64,000 nucleotides of DNA, taken from contig NZ_JAIUGX010000007.1 in assembly GCF_020164785.1 (NCBI RefSeq), positions 62,001 through 126,000 on the forward strand. The letters are read 5' to 3'. The position numbers and the translations under genes are program-made. Shown here in pieces: positions 53,962 to 62,867 of the stretch. Under the pieces are notes generated by a model that made no database searches, was not told the origin of the DNA, and was given only the letters and a program-made list of their open reading frames with translations. The stretch is from Mesorhizobium sp. ES1-1 (GTDB lineage Bacteria > Pseudomonadota > Alphaproteobacteria > Rhizobiales > Rhizobiaceae). How positions within the stretch are numbered: the first letter of the stretch is position 1; every line of letters starts with the position of its first letter.

Positions 53962-54684
53962 TCAAAGGCGGCCGGTCACCGCGATCCAGCGATAGTCAGG
54001 CCCTTCGAAGCCATATTGGCGCACCGCGATCAACACCGCATAGCCTCTGAGATTGTCCGCCGAAAACGTCTGAACCGCACCGATGCTATAGCCGTTCGGG
54101 CAATTCCGGCTCTTTGGGATAGACTTGTCCTCATGCAGCGTCTTGGTGGCGCCGCCATTCTGCGCCTCGATGCGCAGCAGCCGGAAGCCGTTGGTCTCGC
54201 CCTGGCTCTCGCAGCCGGTGCTGTTCATGGCGATTTCTTCGAGCCGAAACTCGAGTTGCGGGTCGATCGGCGGAAAAATGGGCCGTGGATTGACCGCTAT
54301 CCGGTGCGGATCGGCGGAAAGCTCTGTCACCGGATTGAAACCGGCAGTGATGCCGCGATTGGCGCTCAGTTCAGCCTGGCTGACAATCGCTTCGCCTTTC
54401 TGCCGCGCTTGAAGGCGCGCGGTCTCCGGTTTGGCGTTCTCATCGTCGAGCCGGACCCTGATCGGCGTGCCCTTGAGGAAGCTGTCGTTGCTCGTGTCGA
54501 TGTAATAGCGGTTGGCATAGGGAAACCCAGATCCGTCCTGGACGCCATACTCCTCGAAGGCGAAGATGCCGCCGTCGCGGCTGAAACCCAGGATTCCGAG
54601 CTGGGCGGCGTCGCCGGCGCGGGCCAAGGATGGTGTGATGATCTGCGCGAACAGGCAGAGCGCGGGCAGGAAAATCATTCGCAT
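53962..54684 (-). CDS. DUF2259 secreted protein
   Basis: A 240-residue protein with an N-terminal signal peptide (IFLPALCLFAQIITPSLARA) and the DUF2259 hallmark ILGFSRDGGIFAFEEYGVQD with GSGFPYANRYYID. It is probably periplasmic. The last part (GPDYRWIAVTGRL) is also typical. Function is unknown. ATG 54684 and ATG 54678 are both possible starts. It is divergent from the DUF2171 gene. Confidence 0.85.
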   Translation of the reverse strand: MRMIFLPALCLFAQIITPSLARAGDAAQLGILGFSRDGGIFAFEEYGVQDGSGFPYANRYYIDTSNDSFLKGTPIRVRLDDENAKPETARLQARQKGEAIVSQAELSANRGITAGFNPVTELSADPHRIAVNPRPIFPPIDPQLEFRLEEIAMNSTGCESQGETNGFRLLRIEAQNGGATKTLHEDKSIPKSRNCPNGYSIGAVQTFSADNLRGYAVLIAVRQYGFEGPDYRWIAVTGRL

Positions 54685-54811
54685 GGGTGGTGCTCCTCGG
54701 CGGATGTCATGATCCTAGCATGATGAATACAAAACGTATCGCAACCGAAAGACCATGCATCCAATCTGCCCGTCATTTGTTATTGTCGGCAATCCCCACT
54801 GGAGAACCACA

Positions 54812-55066
54812 ATGACCGACACCAGCAAGATCCGTGAGCATATGGAAGTCGTCGGCGCCGATGGCGTGCATGTCGGCACTGTCGACAAGATCGACGGTGA
54901 GCGCATCAAGCTCACAAAAAAGGATAGCGGCGAGGGCTCGCATGAAGGCCATCACCATTACATTCCCTTGAGCCTGCTTGCTGAGGTGCAAGGCGACAAG
55001 GTCTGGTTGTCGGCGAACTCCGATGTCGCGGTCTCCTTCGAGGAAGAACAGTCCGACCCGACCTGA
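54812..55066 (+). CDS. DUF2171 domain protein
   Basis: An 84-residue protein starting MTDTSKIREHMEVVGADGVH and containing GTVDKIDGERIKLTKKDSG and HHHYIPLSLLAEVQGDKVWL, which fit DUF2171, a PRC-barrel-like small domain. Function is unknown; related proteins appear in stress and envelope contexts. ATG 54812 follows GGAGAACCACA, a good ribosome binding site. It converges on the P1 peptidase gene with six bases between the stops. Confidence 0.88.
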   Translation: MTDTSKIREHMEVVGADGVHVGTVDKIDGERIKLTKKDSGEGSHEGHHHYIPLSLLAEVQGDKVWLSANSDVAVSFEEEQSDPT

Positions 55067-55072
55067 CTTGGC

Positions 55073-56101
55073 TCAAATCCGCCGCGACGACCATACTGGG
55101 AACAGATCGTTTTCGGCGGGAGTCGCGGCGAACACGCCGCGGCTTATAGCTCGTGCCATGGTGGCTCCGGCGGCGGCATAAAGGTGGATGGCGGCGTCCG
55201 CCGTCAGTTCTATCCCGCTCATCCCTGTAGCCAACGCAAACACCAGGTCGCCATCGGCGGGTGTATGCGTTGGCCAGATCGCGCGCACGAAGCCGTCATG
55301 TGCGGAGATTGCCAGACGTTTGGCTGCCGCCTTGGTCAGAACCGCGTCCGTGGCAATAATCGCGATGGTGGTGTTGCTGCCCGAACGCGTCTCGCCGGCC
55401 ATGGATTTGTCACGGTATTTCAGGGCTATGCGTCGCGAATCGCCCGGCATGGGCGAGGGATAGCCGAGGCCACCGAATTCGTCACCGATCTCGAACGGAG
55501 CCGCCCAGAAATATCGGCTTTGGCCGATGGTCACCGACCCTGTCGGGTTGACGGCCGCCAGCGCCCCGACCGTGACGCCGCTTTCCAGCATGGTCGAGGC
55601 CGAGCCCAATCCGCCTTTCAGCCCTGCAGTCAAAGCACCTGTGCCGGCTCCTATCGTCCCTAATTGGAAATCGGCGGAGGCGGTTTGCGCTGCTTCGTAG
55701 CCGAGATCACGATAGGGCGGGTAGCGACCCCAATGCTTGTCGCCGCCATTGCGCAGGTCGAACAGGATGGCCGCCGGCACGATCGGGACGCGGAAGCCGC
55801 CCACCTCGAACCCGACGCCGCGTTCACGCAACGCCGCCTGCACCCCGGACGCCCCGTCGAGGCCGAAGGCGGAACCGCCGGAAAGCACCACGGCGTGGAC
55901 CGTCTCGACCGAATTGTGCGGTTCCAGCAGATCCGTTTCGCGGGTGCCTGGCGCGCCGCCGAGAATTTGCACTCCGCCCACTGCCGGTTCATCGCAAAGG
56001 ACGGTCGTGACGCCGGATTTGAGCTTCGCATCGGAAGCGTTGCCCACGCGCAAGCCGGCAACGTCGGTGATCAGGTTGCGCGGGCCGGTGCGAAACATCA
56101 A
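55073..56101 (-). CDS. P1 family N-terminal nucleophile peptidase (DmpA/NylC-like)
   Basis: A 342-residue Ntn-hydrolase of the P1/S58 family, which cleaves itself to give alpha and beta chains. The autoprocessing site is N243-T244 in RSGSNTTIAIIATDA; T244 would become the catalytic nucleophile, as in NylC. The N-terminal block GLRVGNASDAKLKSGVTTVL and the GGSAFGLDGASGVQAA motif are conserved. Relatives are D-amino-acid or beta-aminopeptidases and nylon oligomer hydrolases. The ATG overlaps the stop of the upstream binding-protein gene (ATGA), pointing to joint use of an imported peptide or amide. Confidence 0.9.
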   Translation of the reverse strand: MMFRTGPRNLITDVAGLRVGNASDAKLKSGVTTVLCDEPAVGGVQILGGAPGTRETDLLEPHNSVETVHAVVLSGGSAFGLDGASGVQAALRERGVGFEVGGFRVPIVPAAILFDLRNGGDKHWGRYPPYRDLGYEAAQTASADFQLGTIGAGTGALTAGLKGGLGSASTMLESGVTVGALAAVNPTGSVTIGQSRYFWAAPFEIGDEFGGLGYPSPMPGDSRRIALKYRDKSMAGETRSGSNTTIAIIATDAVLTKAAAKRLAISAHDGFVRAIWPTHTPADGDLVFALATGMSGIELTADAAIHLYAAAGATMARAISRGVFAATPAENDLFPVWSSRRI

Positions 56102-57171
56102 TTCTGTGCCAGCGGTGCGAAATGCGTGCCGTCAAACCGGAAGACGCGGTAGGGGCTCTGGCTCAGGTCGCCCTTTTCATCGAAGCGGACCGGCCCGATC
56201 GCGGTTGCGAACTCCTGACCAGTCAAGGTTTCGGCCATCGGCTTGCCGAAGGTTTCGGACAAGTCCGATGCCGCCTTGGCGATCTCGACCGCCGCATAGG
56301 CCGGCAGCGTGTAGCCGTCCGGAACGATCTTTTGCGCGGCGAAGCTCTGCAGCGCTTTCGGTTCGGCGATTTCGGCCCATTCAGGCGGTGCAATCAGCAG
56401 CGTGCCTACACTATAAGGCACCTCTCCGGCCGGGACACGCAGATTTTCGCCGCCGGCGAAGGTAATGCCGGCTCCGATTTGTGCCGCGTCTCGACCCATG
56501 ATGGCGATGTCTTCGCCGTCACCGCCGGCAAAGACATGCGTCGCTCCAGCCTTCTTCAGGCGGCCCACCATGCCGATCTGGTTATCCAGCTGCGGGCGGA
56601 ACGTGTCGACGAAAACCGGCTTCAACCCTGCCTGCTCGGCCGCCGCACGAAAGGTTTCGGCGATCTCGCGGCCATAAATGGTGCCGTCGTCGATGATGGC
56701 GAACAATTCCTTCCGCCACAGATGGGTGAGGATCGAGGCAACGGCGTTACGCTCATCGTCGCCTCTCGGTCCGAGGCGATAGACAGGCCACCCCGTCTTG
56801 GCTCGGCGATCGGTCAGGCTCTCGGTTCGCACGCCAACGGTGATCACCGGAATCTTGGCGTCCTTCAGGATCGGCATCGCCGCCTCAATCGCCTCGGTGC
56901 ACAGGAACCCGACGACGATGTCGACCTTGGCGGCCACGAAGTCCCTGGCCGCGGCAGCGCCGCCCGCGGCCGTGCAGGCATCATCCACGGTCTTGAGGCC
57001 CACGCCGTTCGTTTGCGCTGCCAGCCCGGCTCCCGCTGAAATCTGTTCGCCCAGGAGAGCCGATGGGCCCGACAAGGGCGCGGCGACACCGACAAACTGG
57101 GCCTGGGCATGGCTGCCCCCGGCCAGAACCAGCCAGAACAGCACCGCTATCGTTCTTGTCCCAGGTCGCAT
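56098..57171 (-). CDS. Periplasmic branched-chain amino acid-type ABC transporter substrate-binding protein
   Basis: A 357-residue type I periplasmic binding protein of the LivJ/LivK kind. The signal peptide covers about residues 1-25 (RTIAVLFWLVLAGGSHAQA), followed by the two-lobe fold with GVAAPLSGPSALLGEQISAG. A Cys pair (DDACTA and GFLCTEA) probably forms the family disulfide. No permease or ATPase genes are nearby, so this is an orphan binding protein that may serve transport proteins elsewhere. ATG 57171 is chosen by the signal peptide. The stop overlaps the P1 peptidase start. Confidence 0.9.
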   Translation of the reverse strand: MRPGTRTIAVLFWLVLAGGSHAQAQFVGVAAPLSGPSALLGEQISAGAGLAAQTNGVGLKTVDDACTAAGGAAAARDFVAAKVDIVVGFLCTEAIEAAMPILKDAKIPVITVGVRTESLTDRRAKTGWPVYRLGPRGDDERNAVASILTHLWRKELFAIIDDGTIYGREIAETFRAAAEQAGLKPVFVDTFRPQLDNQIGMVGRLKKAGATHVFAGGDGEDIAIMGRDAAQIGAGITFAGGENLRVPAGEVPYSVGTLLIAPPEWAEIAEPKALQSFAAQKIVPDGYTLPAYAAVEIAKAASDLSETFGKPMAETLTGQEFATAIGPVRFDEKGDLSQSPYRVFRFDGTHFAPLAQN

Positions 57172-57357
57172 TGGAGCGATGGAATCCCCTGTTCCGGCCT
57201 TATGCTCATGGCACGATTGTCGCCAAGACCTAAAGGCTGGTCGGCCTTGGCGCAACATGCGAATTCAGGGAGATGGCTAGGCTCGGCGTCGCCTTGCTTG
57301 CCGCAAGTCCCGGGGCGCAATATATGAAGACAGGGTTCTGGCTATGGAAAGTTTGCG

Positions 57358-57885
57358 GTGCTGAAGAAGAATGACATTGGGCCGCAGGCCTATCGCGACG
57401 CGATGAGCCATTTTGCCGGCCACGTTCATATCGTCACCACCGACGGCCCTGCGGGCAAGCGGGGGACGACCGTGATCGCGGCCTGTTCGGTGTCGGACAC
57501 GCCTCCAACCATCCTGGTCTGTCTCAACCGTGAAAATCCCAGGAATGAGGCGTTTGTATCGAATGCCAGGTTTGCGCTGAATACCCTGGCTTCTGACCAG
57601 GAGCCGCTGTCGATCGGTTTCTCCGGAATCACCGGCCTGACGCTCGAGGAGCGTTTCGCGCTCGGCGAATGGGATGTGATCTCCACCGGAGCGCCGACAT
57701 TGAAGGGCGCGCTCGCCGTGTTCGATTGCGAGTTGATCGACACCAAGGACCTGGCCACGCACCGTGTGCTCTTTGGCAAGGTGACAGGCCTGCGCATCGG
57801 CGATAATTTGCGGCCGCTGATTTACCATGCGCGCGCCTACCATGTGCTGGAGGGCAGGGCGCCTGCCGCCACGGAGCTAAAATGA
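57358..57885 (+). CDS. Flavin reductase-like protein (HpaC/RutF type)
   Basis: A 175-residue FMN-binding split-barrel protein. The motifs MSHFAGHVHIVTTDGPAGK, GTTVIAACSVSDTPPTILVC and NENPRNEAFV-like RENPRNEAFV are those of HpaC/RutF. Such enzymes reduce free flavin with NAD(P)H to feed a partner oxygenase. The start is GTG 57358, the first usable codon of this frame. The end overlaps the MoxR gene (ATGA, 57882-57885), so it is part of the maturation cluster. Confidence 0.88.
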   Translation: MLKKNDIGPQAYRDAMSHFAGHVHIVTTDGPAGKRGTTVIAACSVSDTPPTILVCLNRENPRNEAFVSNARFALNTLASDQEPLSIGFSGITGLTLEERFALGEWDVISTGAPTLKGALAVFDCELIDTKDLATHRVLFGKVTGLRIGDNLRPLIYHARAYHVLEGRAPAATELK

Positions 57886-58811
57886 GCGAGCTGACCCCGC
57901 GCACCGTGCCGCGGACGATAGATGATACGCTCGATCTTCTGACCGGCGCGGACTATGTGGCGGACCGGTCGCTGGCGACCGTGCTTTTCCTGTCGCTGCG
58001 CATGAAGCGCCCCCTCTTTCTGGAGGGTGAGGCAGGCGTCGGCAAGACGGAGATTGCGAAGGTGCTCGCGCGGGCGCTCGGCCGCCGGCTGATCCGCCTG
58101 CAATGCTATGAGGGCCTCGATGTCTCGTCCGCCGTCTACGAGTGGAACTATGCCGCGCAGATGATCGAGATCCGCATGGAGGAGGCCGCTGGCAAGGTCG
58201 ACCGCTCCGACATGGAGCGCAATGTCTTCTCCGAGAAATACCTGATCCGCCGCCCGGTGCTAGATGCGCTGACCGGCAAGGCGGGCGCGGCTCCGGTCTT
58301 CCTGATCGATGAACTGGACCGAACCGACGAGGCATTCGAGGCGTTCCTGCTTGAGATCCTGTCCGATTTCCAGGTCACGGTGCCTGAGCTTGGCACCATC
58401 AAGGCGGAAGAGCCGCCGATCGTCATCATCACCACCAACCGCACCCGCGAAATCCATGATGCGCTGAAGCGGCGCTGCCTCTATCACTGGGTCGACTATC
58501 CCAACGCCGAGCGCGAGCTGGAGATCGTGCGCCGCAAGGTGCCGCTGGCCAATCAGCGGCTTTCGGCCGAAGTGGTTTCCTTCATTCAGAAGCTGCGCCA
58601 GATCGAGCTTTTCAAGGTGCCTGGCGTTGCCGAGACCATCGACTGGGCCGGCGCGTTGACTGAACTGGACAAGGTGGCGCTGGACCCGGAAACCGTGTCC
58701 GACACGATCGGCGTGCTGTTGAAATACCAGGACGACATTGCCCGGATCGAACAGGGCGAGGGCCGGCGCATCCTCAACGAGGTGAAGGCCGAACTCTCGG
58801 CGGCGGAATAG
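57882..58811 (+). CDS. MoxR/CoxD-type AAA+ ATPase
   Basis: A 309-residue AAA+ ATPase of the MoxR family. Walker A is GEAGVGKTE (residues 49-57) and Walker B is VFLIDELDR; the sensor region is IVIITTNRTREIHDALKRRC. CoxD of Oligotropha carboxidovorans, which helps build the [CuSMoO2] site of CO dehydrogenase, is the closest functional model. With the VWA protein encoded next it would form the usual MoxR-VWA chaperone pair. It is coupled to the flavin reductase gene by overlap. Confidence 0.93.
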   Translation: MSELTPRTVPRTIDDTLDLLTGADYVADRSLATVLFLSLRMKRPLFLEGEAGVGKTEIAKVLARALGRRLIRLQCYEGLDVSSAVYEWNYAAQMIEIRMEEAAGKVDRSDMERNVFSEKYLIRRPVLDALTGKAGAAPVFLIDELDRTDEAFEAFLLEILSDFQVTVPELGTIKAEEPPIVIITTNRTREIHDALKRRCLYHWVDYPNAERELEIVRRKVPLANQRLSAEVVSFIQKLRQIELFKVPGVAETIDWAGALTELDKVALDPETVSDTIGVLLKYQDDIARIEQGEGRRILNEVKAELSAAE

Positions 58812-58822
58812 GGCCAGGGGTC

Positions 58823-60073
58823 ATGCAGGTATCGCGCCCCGAACCCAAGGAAGCCCGGCCGGACGGCCGGATCGCCGACAACATCGTCTATTTTGCCCGC
58901 ACCTTGCGCAAGGCCGGAATGCGGGTTGGACCCGCCTCGGTGAAGGACGCCATCGAGGCGGTGCTGACGGCGGGCATCGGCTCCCGCGACGATTTCTATT
59001 GGACATTGCATGCCGTGCTGGTCTCGCGGCACGAGGACCATGTCATTTTCGACGAGGCTTTCCGACTGTTCTGGAAGTCGCGCGAACTGATCGAGAAGAT
59101 GCTGGCGATGTTTTCGCCGGTGGCGCTGGATAAGCGCGACAAGCAGAAACCACGTGCAGCCGAGAATCGCGTCAGTCAGGCCATGTTCGAGGGTCACCAG
59201 AAAAACCAGCCGGTCCAGGAGATCCCCGAGATCGAAGTGGATGCGCGTTTCACTTTCTCAGGCAACGAGGTGTTGCGGGGCAAGGATTTTGCCCAGATGA
59301 ACGCGGCCGAAATCAGCGATGCCAAGCAGGCCATCGCGCGGCTGCAACTGCCATTCGACATGGTGCAGACGCGGCGCTTCAAAGCCGATGCGCATGGACG
59401 CCGCATCGATCCGCGCGCCATGATGCGTTCGGCCGCGCGAACCGGCGGCGAACTGATCCTGCCGAAATTCCGTTCGCCTCGCGAGGTTCATCCGCCGCTC
59501 GTGGTGCTGGCCGACATTTCCGGCTCGATGAGCCAGTACACGCGCATCTTCCTGCATTTCCTGCACGCACTGACGGAAAAGCGCCGACGCGTCCACACCT
59601 TCGTCTTCGGCACCAGGCTGACCAATCTGTCGCGACAGATGCGCCATCGCGACCCCGATGCGGCGCTGGCTGATTGTTCGGTGGCGGTCCGGGACTGGTC
59701 CGGCGGCACGCGCATCGGTGACACGCTGGCGGAATTCAACAGGCTTTGGTCACGGCGCGTGCTGGGCCAAGGGGCGGTGGTGCTGCTGATCACGGATGGG
59801 CTCGAACGCGACGATGTCGATGGCTTGTCGGAGGAGATGGAGCGGCTGCACAAATCCTGCCGACGCTTGATATGGCTGAACCCATTGCTGCGCTTCGACG
59901 GTTTTCAGGCCCGCGCCCGTGGCGTGAAGGCGATGCTGCCGCATGTCGATGAGTTTCGCTCGGTGCATAACCTCGCTGCCCTCGCCGATCTATGCGCATC
60001 CCTGGACAAGAAATCGGCACAGTCTGTCGATCCTCGCCGATGGATGGAAGCTGGCGCCAGGCGTGCAGCATAA
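58823..60073 (+). CDS. VWA domain protein (CoxE-like)
   Basis: A 416-residue protein with a C-terminal von Willebrand A domain. The MIDAS motif is DISGS at 231-235, with the threonine and Asp of the site near SGGTRIGDTL and LITDGLERDD. The N-terminal half is alpha-helical and charged. CoxE proteins partner with MoxR-type ATPases in metal-cofactor insertion. It is 11 bases after the MoxR gene. A 51-base gap precedes the XdhC-like gene. Confidence 0.92.
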   Translation: MQVSRPEPKEARPDGRIADNIVYFARTLRKAGMRVGPASVKDAIEAVLTAGIGSRDDFYWTLHAVLVSRHEDHVIFDEAFRLFWKSRELIEKMLAMFSPVALDKRDKQKPRAAENRVSQAMFEGHQKNQPVQEIPEIEVDARFTFSGNEVLRGKDFAQMNAAEISDAKQAIARLQLPFDMVQTRRFKADAHGRRIDPRAMMRSAARTGGELILPKFRSPREVHPPLVVLADISGSMSQYTRIFLHFLHALTEKRRRVHTFVFGTRLTNLSRQMRHRDPDAALADCSVAVRDWSGGTRIGDTLAEFNRLWSRRVLGQGAVVLLITDGLERDDVDGLSEEMERLHKSCRRLIWLNPLLRFDGFQARARGVKAMLPHVDEFRSVHNLAALADLCASLDKKSAQSVDPRRWMEAGARRAA

Positions 60074-60124
60074 CCATATATCTTGCCCATTCCCATCTAG
60101 AACCAGACTCTGAGAGAAGCAGCC

Positions 60125-60463
60125 ATGAGCGACAGTCTTTATCTTGATGAGGCCCGCGACCCGCTTGTCATAGCCGAGGGCTGGATGAAGGAGGGCAAGG
60201 ACGTGGCCATTGCCACTGTGGTCGAGACCTGGGGGTCGGCGCCGCGTCCGGTCGGCAGCCATCTGGTCATCGACGCCGACGGCAATTTCCACGGCTCCGT
60301 CTCGGGTGGCTGCGTCGAGGGCGCCGTGGTGAACGAGGCCGTCGACGTGATCGACACCGGCAAGGCCAGGATGCTGGAGTTCGGTGTCGCCGATGAAACC
60401 GCCTGGCAGGTTGGCCTGTCCTGCGGCGGCCGCATCAAGGTTTACGTGGAAAGACTGGGCTGA
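60125..60463 (+). CDS. XdhC/CoxI-domain protein (N-terminal type)
   Basis: A 112-residue protein comprising only the XdhC_CoxI domain. Visible blocks: VVETWGSAPRPVGSHLVIDA, VSGGCVEGAVVNEA and GLSCGGRIKVYVE, with two conserved cysteines. XdhC proteins bind molybdopterin and add the sulfido ligand to the Mo of xanthine-dehydrogenase-type enzymes. Here the domain is separate from the Rossmann domain that follows in the next gene, whereas many XdhC proteins have both in one chain. ATG 60125 follows AGAGAAGCAGCC. Confidence 0.9.
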   Translation: MSDSLYLDEARDPLVIAEGWMKEGKDVAIATVVETWGSAPRPVGSHLVIDADGNFHGSVSGGCVEGAVVNEAVDVIDTGKARMLEFGVADETAWQVGLSCGGRIKVYVERLG

Positions 60464-60469
60464 TCTGCG

Positions 60470-61174
60470 ATGGATCCCTATGCGCTGAAAACGCTCAACG
60501 CCGAACGACGCGCCCGCCGCGCCGCGATCCTCGTTACCGATCTGGGCGACGGCCGCGACCGCGTCGTGCGTGAGGGCGATCATGTTGCCGGCGATCTCGG
60601 GCACGCGATAGCGAGGGCGTTCCGGACCGGCAATTCGGGTTCGGTCGAGGCCGAAGGCCGCACGTTCTTTCTCAACGCGCATCTGCCGCAGCCGCGCCTG
60701 GTGGTGATCGGCGCCGTCCACATCAGCCAGGGTCTGGCCCCGATGGCGAAGATCGCCGGCTATCCCGTGGAGATCATCGATCCGCGCACGGCTTTTGCCA
60801 CATCGGACCGCTTTCCCGATGTCGCGTTGCATGCCGAATGGCCCGAGGACGTGTTGAAGCGCCAGCCGCTCGACAGTTACACGGCGCTCGTCGCCGTCAC
60901 CCACGATCCTAAAATCGACGATTTCGCGCTGAAAGCGGCGCTCGACGCCAACTGTTTCTATGTCGGCGCGCTCGGAAGCAGAAAGACGCACGCCAAGCGC
61001 GTCGAGCGCTTGCTGGCGCTGGGCGCGAGTGCCGACCAGATAGCCCGCATCCATGCCCCCATCGGCCTAGACATCGGTGCGGCGAGCCCAGCCGAAATCG
61101 CCGTCGCCGTTCTGGCTCAGGTCGTTCAGGCCTTCCGATCTCGAGGTCTGGAAGCGAAGGGTGCCGCGGCGTGA
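60470..61174 (+). CDS. XdhC-type Rossmann-fold maturation protein (CoxF-like)
   Basis: A 234-residue protein with an N-terminal part of about 80 residues and a Rossmann domain (RLVVIGAVHISQGLAPMAKI) like the C-terminal half of XdhC. The ending ASPAEIAVAVLAQVVQAF and HAPIGLDIGAASPAEIA are conserved in the XdhC_C family. Together with the preceding gene it should form a split XdhC for Mo cofactor sulfuration or insertion. The start is six bases after the previous stop. It overlaps the next gene by four bases (61171-61174). Confidence 0.9.
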   Translation: MDPYALKTLNAERRARRAAILVTDLGDGRDRVVREGDHVAGDLGHAIARAFRTGNSGSVEAEGRTFFLNAHLPQPRLVVIGAVHISQGLAPMAKIAGYPVEIIDPRTAFATSDRFPDVALHAEWPEDVLKRQPLDSYTALVAVTHDPKIDDFALKAALDANCFYVGALGSRKTHAKRVERLLALGASADQIARIHAPIGLDIGAASPAEIAVAVLAQVVQAFRSRGLEAKGAAA

Positions 61175-62781
61175 AATTCGGACCCGTGCCGATCGAGGCG
61201 GCCGAAGGGTCGATCCTTGCGCATGCCACCACAGCCGGCGAGCAGCGCTTCCGCAAGGCGCATAGGCTCAGCGCCAATGATGTGTCGCTCCTAAGAGCGG
61301 CCGGAATTTCGCAGGTCGTTGCCGCGGTGCTGTCGGCCGACGACCTCAGCGAGGATGCCGCTGCCGAAAAGATCGCTGCAAGCATGCGGCACAGGAACAT
61401 CGAGATCAAGGCGCCCGGGACCGGACGGGTCAATCTGCACGCCGGCGCGGCCGGGATTTTCACCGTCGACGCGGCGATGATCGACGCTATCAACGCGGTC
61501 GATCCGACCATCACCATTGCGACGCTGGCTCAGCATGCGCCCGTCGAGGAGGGGCAGATGGTCGCTACCGTGAAGATCATTCCCTTCGCGGTCTCATCCG
61601 CGCTGGTCGATGCAGCCATTCAAATCTGCGCCGGTGGCGAGATCTTTGCAGTCAACGCCTATCGGCCTGTACGTGTTGGCGTCATCCAGACGGTTTTGCC
61701 AGGCATCAAGCCGAGTGTTCTCGACAAGACGCTCCGTGTCACCGAGGCCCGGTTGGCGCGCTCCGGCGGCAGGCTGACGGCTGAACGCCGCACGGCGCAT
61801 GAGATCGCGCCCGTGGCGGAAGCGGCGGCCGCACTGGCGCGCGACAATGACATGGTGGTGATTTTCGGTGCCTCGGCGATGAGCGATTTCGCCGATGTCG
61901 TGCCGGCGGCGATCGAAAAAGCGGGAGGAACCGTCATCCGTGCGGGCATGCCGGTCGATCCCGGCAACCTTCTGGTGCTGGGCACGCTTGACGGCAAGAG
62001 CGTCATCGGTGCGCCTGGCTGCGCCCGCAGCCCTAAGGAGAACGGCTTCGACTGGGTGCTCGATCGATTGATCGCGGGCCTGGATGTGACGGCCAAGGAT
62101 ATTGCCGGCATGGGGGTGGGCGGGCTTTTGATGGAAATCGCGACTAGGCCGCAGCCGCGCGAGCCATTGCCCGCCAGAACTCTGCTCAAGGTGGCAATTG
62201 TCCTGTTGGCCGCGGGCCGGTCGAGCCGCATGGGCGGGCCCAACAAATTGCTGGCGCTGTTCGACGGTGAGCCCCTGGTGCGACGGGCGGCCGAACGCGC
62301 TCTCGCCTCGCGGGCCTCCGGCACGATTGTGGTCACCGGTCACCAGCGGGAGCGGGTTCGCGAAACCCTGACGGGACTGGACGTGACCTTCGCCGACAAT
62401 CCTGATTTTGCCGAGGGCCTGTCAACGTCTTTGAAGGCGGGCATTGCTTATTTGCCCCAGGACACCGCAGGCGTGATGATCCTGCTCGGCGATATGCCGG
62501 GTGTCGGATCGGACGACATCGGCAGGTTGATCGACACGTTCCGCGAGGCGGGGGGCAAGTCGGTGGTGCGCGCTTCGCATCAGGGCAAGCGAGGCAACCC
62601 TGTGATTCTGCCGCGCTCGCTGTTTCCAGCGATTGCTCACCTCGAAGGCGACACAGGTGCGCGCCATCTGGTCGAGGCGGAGGGGCTCGACGTCATCGAC
62701 GTCGAAATTGGCGAGGCCGCCTCGGTCGATGTCGACACGCGAGAAGCGCTCGAAGGCGCTGGCGGCGTGCTTCAGGATTGA
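61171..62781 (+). CDS. Fusion of a molybdopterin-binding (MoeA/MogA-like) domain and a MobA/MocA-like nucleotidyltransferase
   Basis: A 536-residue two-domain protein. Residues 1 to about 340 carry a molybdopterin-binding domain of the MoCF_biosynth type (VMIFGASAMSDFADVVPAAIEKA and a GTVIRAGMPVDPGNLL loop). Residues from about 346 carry an NTP-transferase domain with LLAAGRSSRMGGPNKLLALF and ILLGDMPGVGSD. MocA-type enzymes add CMP to molybdopterin, making the cytosine dinucleotide cofactor used by Mo hydroxylases. The fusion thus links Mo insertion and nucleotide addition. It overlaps the XdhC-type gene and ends the cluster. Confidence 0.9.
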   Translation: MKFGPVPIEAAEGSILAHATTAGEQRFRKAHRLSANDVSLLRAAGISQVVAAVLSADDLSEDAAAEKIAASMRHRNIEIKAPGTGRVNLHAGAAGIFTVDAAMIDAINAVDPTITIATLAQHAPVEEGQMVATVKIIPFAVSSALVDAAIQICAGGEIFAVNAYRPVRVGVIQTVLPGIKPSVLDKTLRVTEARLARSGGRLTAERRTAHEIAPVAEAAAALARDNDMVVIFGASAMSDFADVVPAAIEKAGGTVIRAGMPVDPGNLLVLGTLDGKSVIGAPGCARSPKENGFDWVLDRLIAGLDVTAKDIAGMGVGGLLMEIATRPQPREPLPARTLLKVAIVLLAAGRSSRMGGPNKLLALFDGEPLVRRAAERALASRASGTIVVTGHQRERVRETLTGLDVTFADNPDFAEGLSTSLKAGIAYLPQDTAGVMILLGDMPGVGSDDIGRLIDTFREAGGKSVVRASHQGKRGNPVILPRSLFPAIAHLEGDTGARHLVEAEGLDVIDVEIGEAASVDVDTREALEGAGGVLQD

Positions 62782-62867
62782 CAAACCCTGACCGGATTAA
62801 GCAAGCCTACGGTATGGCTTATCGTTTCATTCCGCCTCGTTTTGCGCTTCTATTCCGCTCGCGGCCG

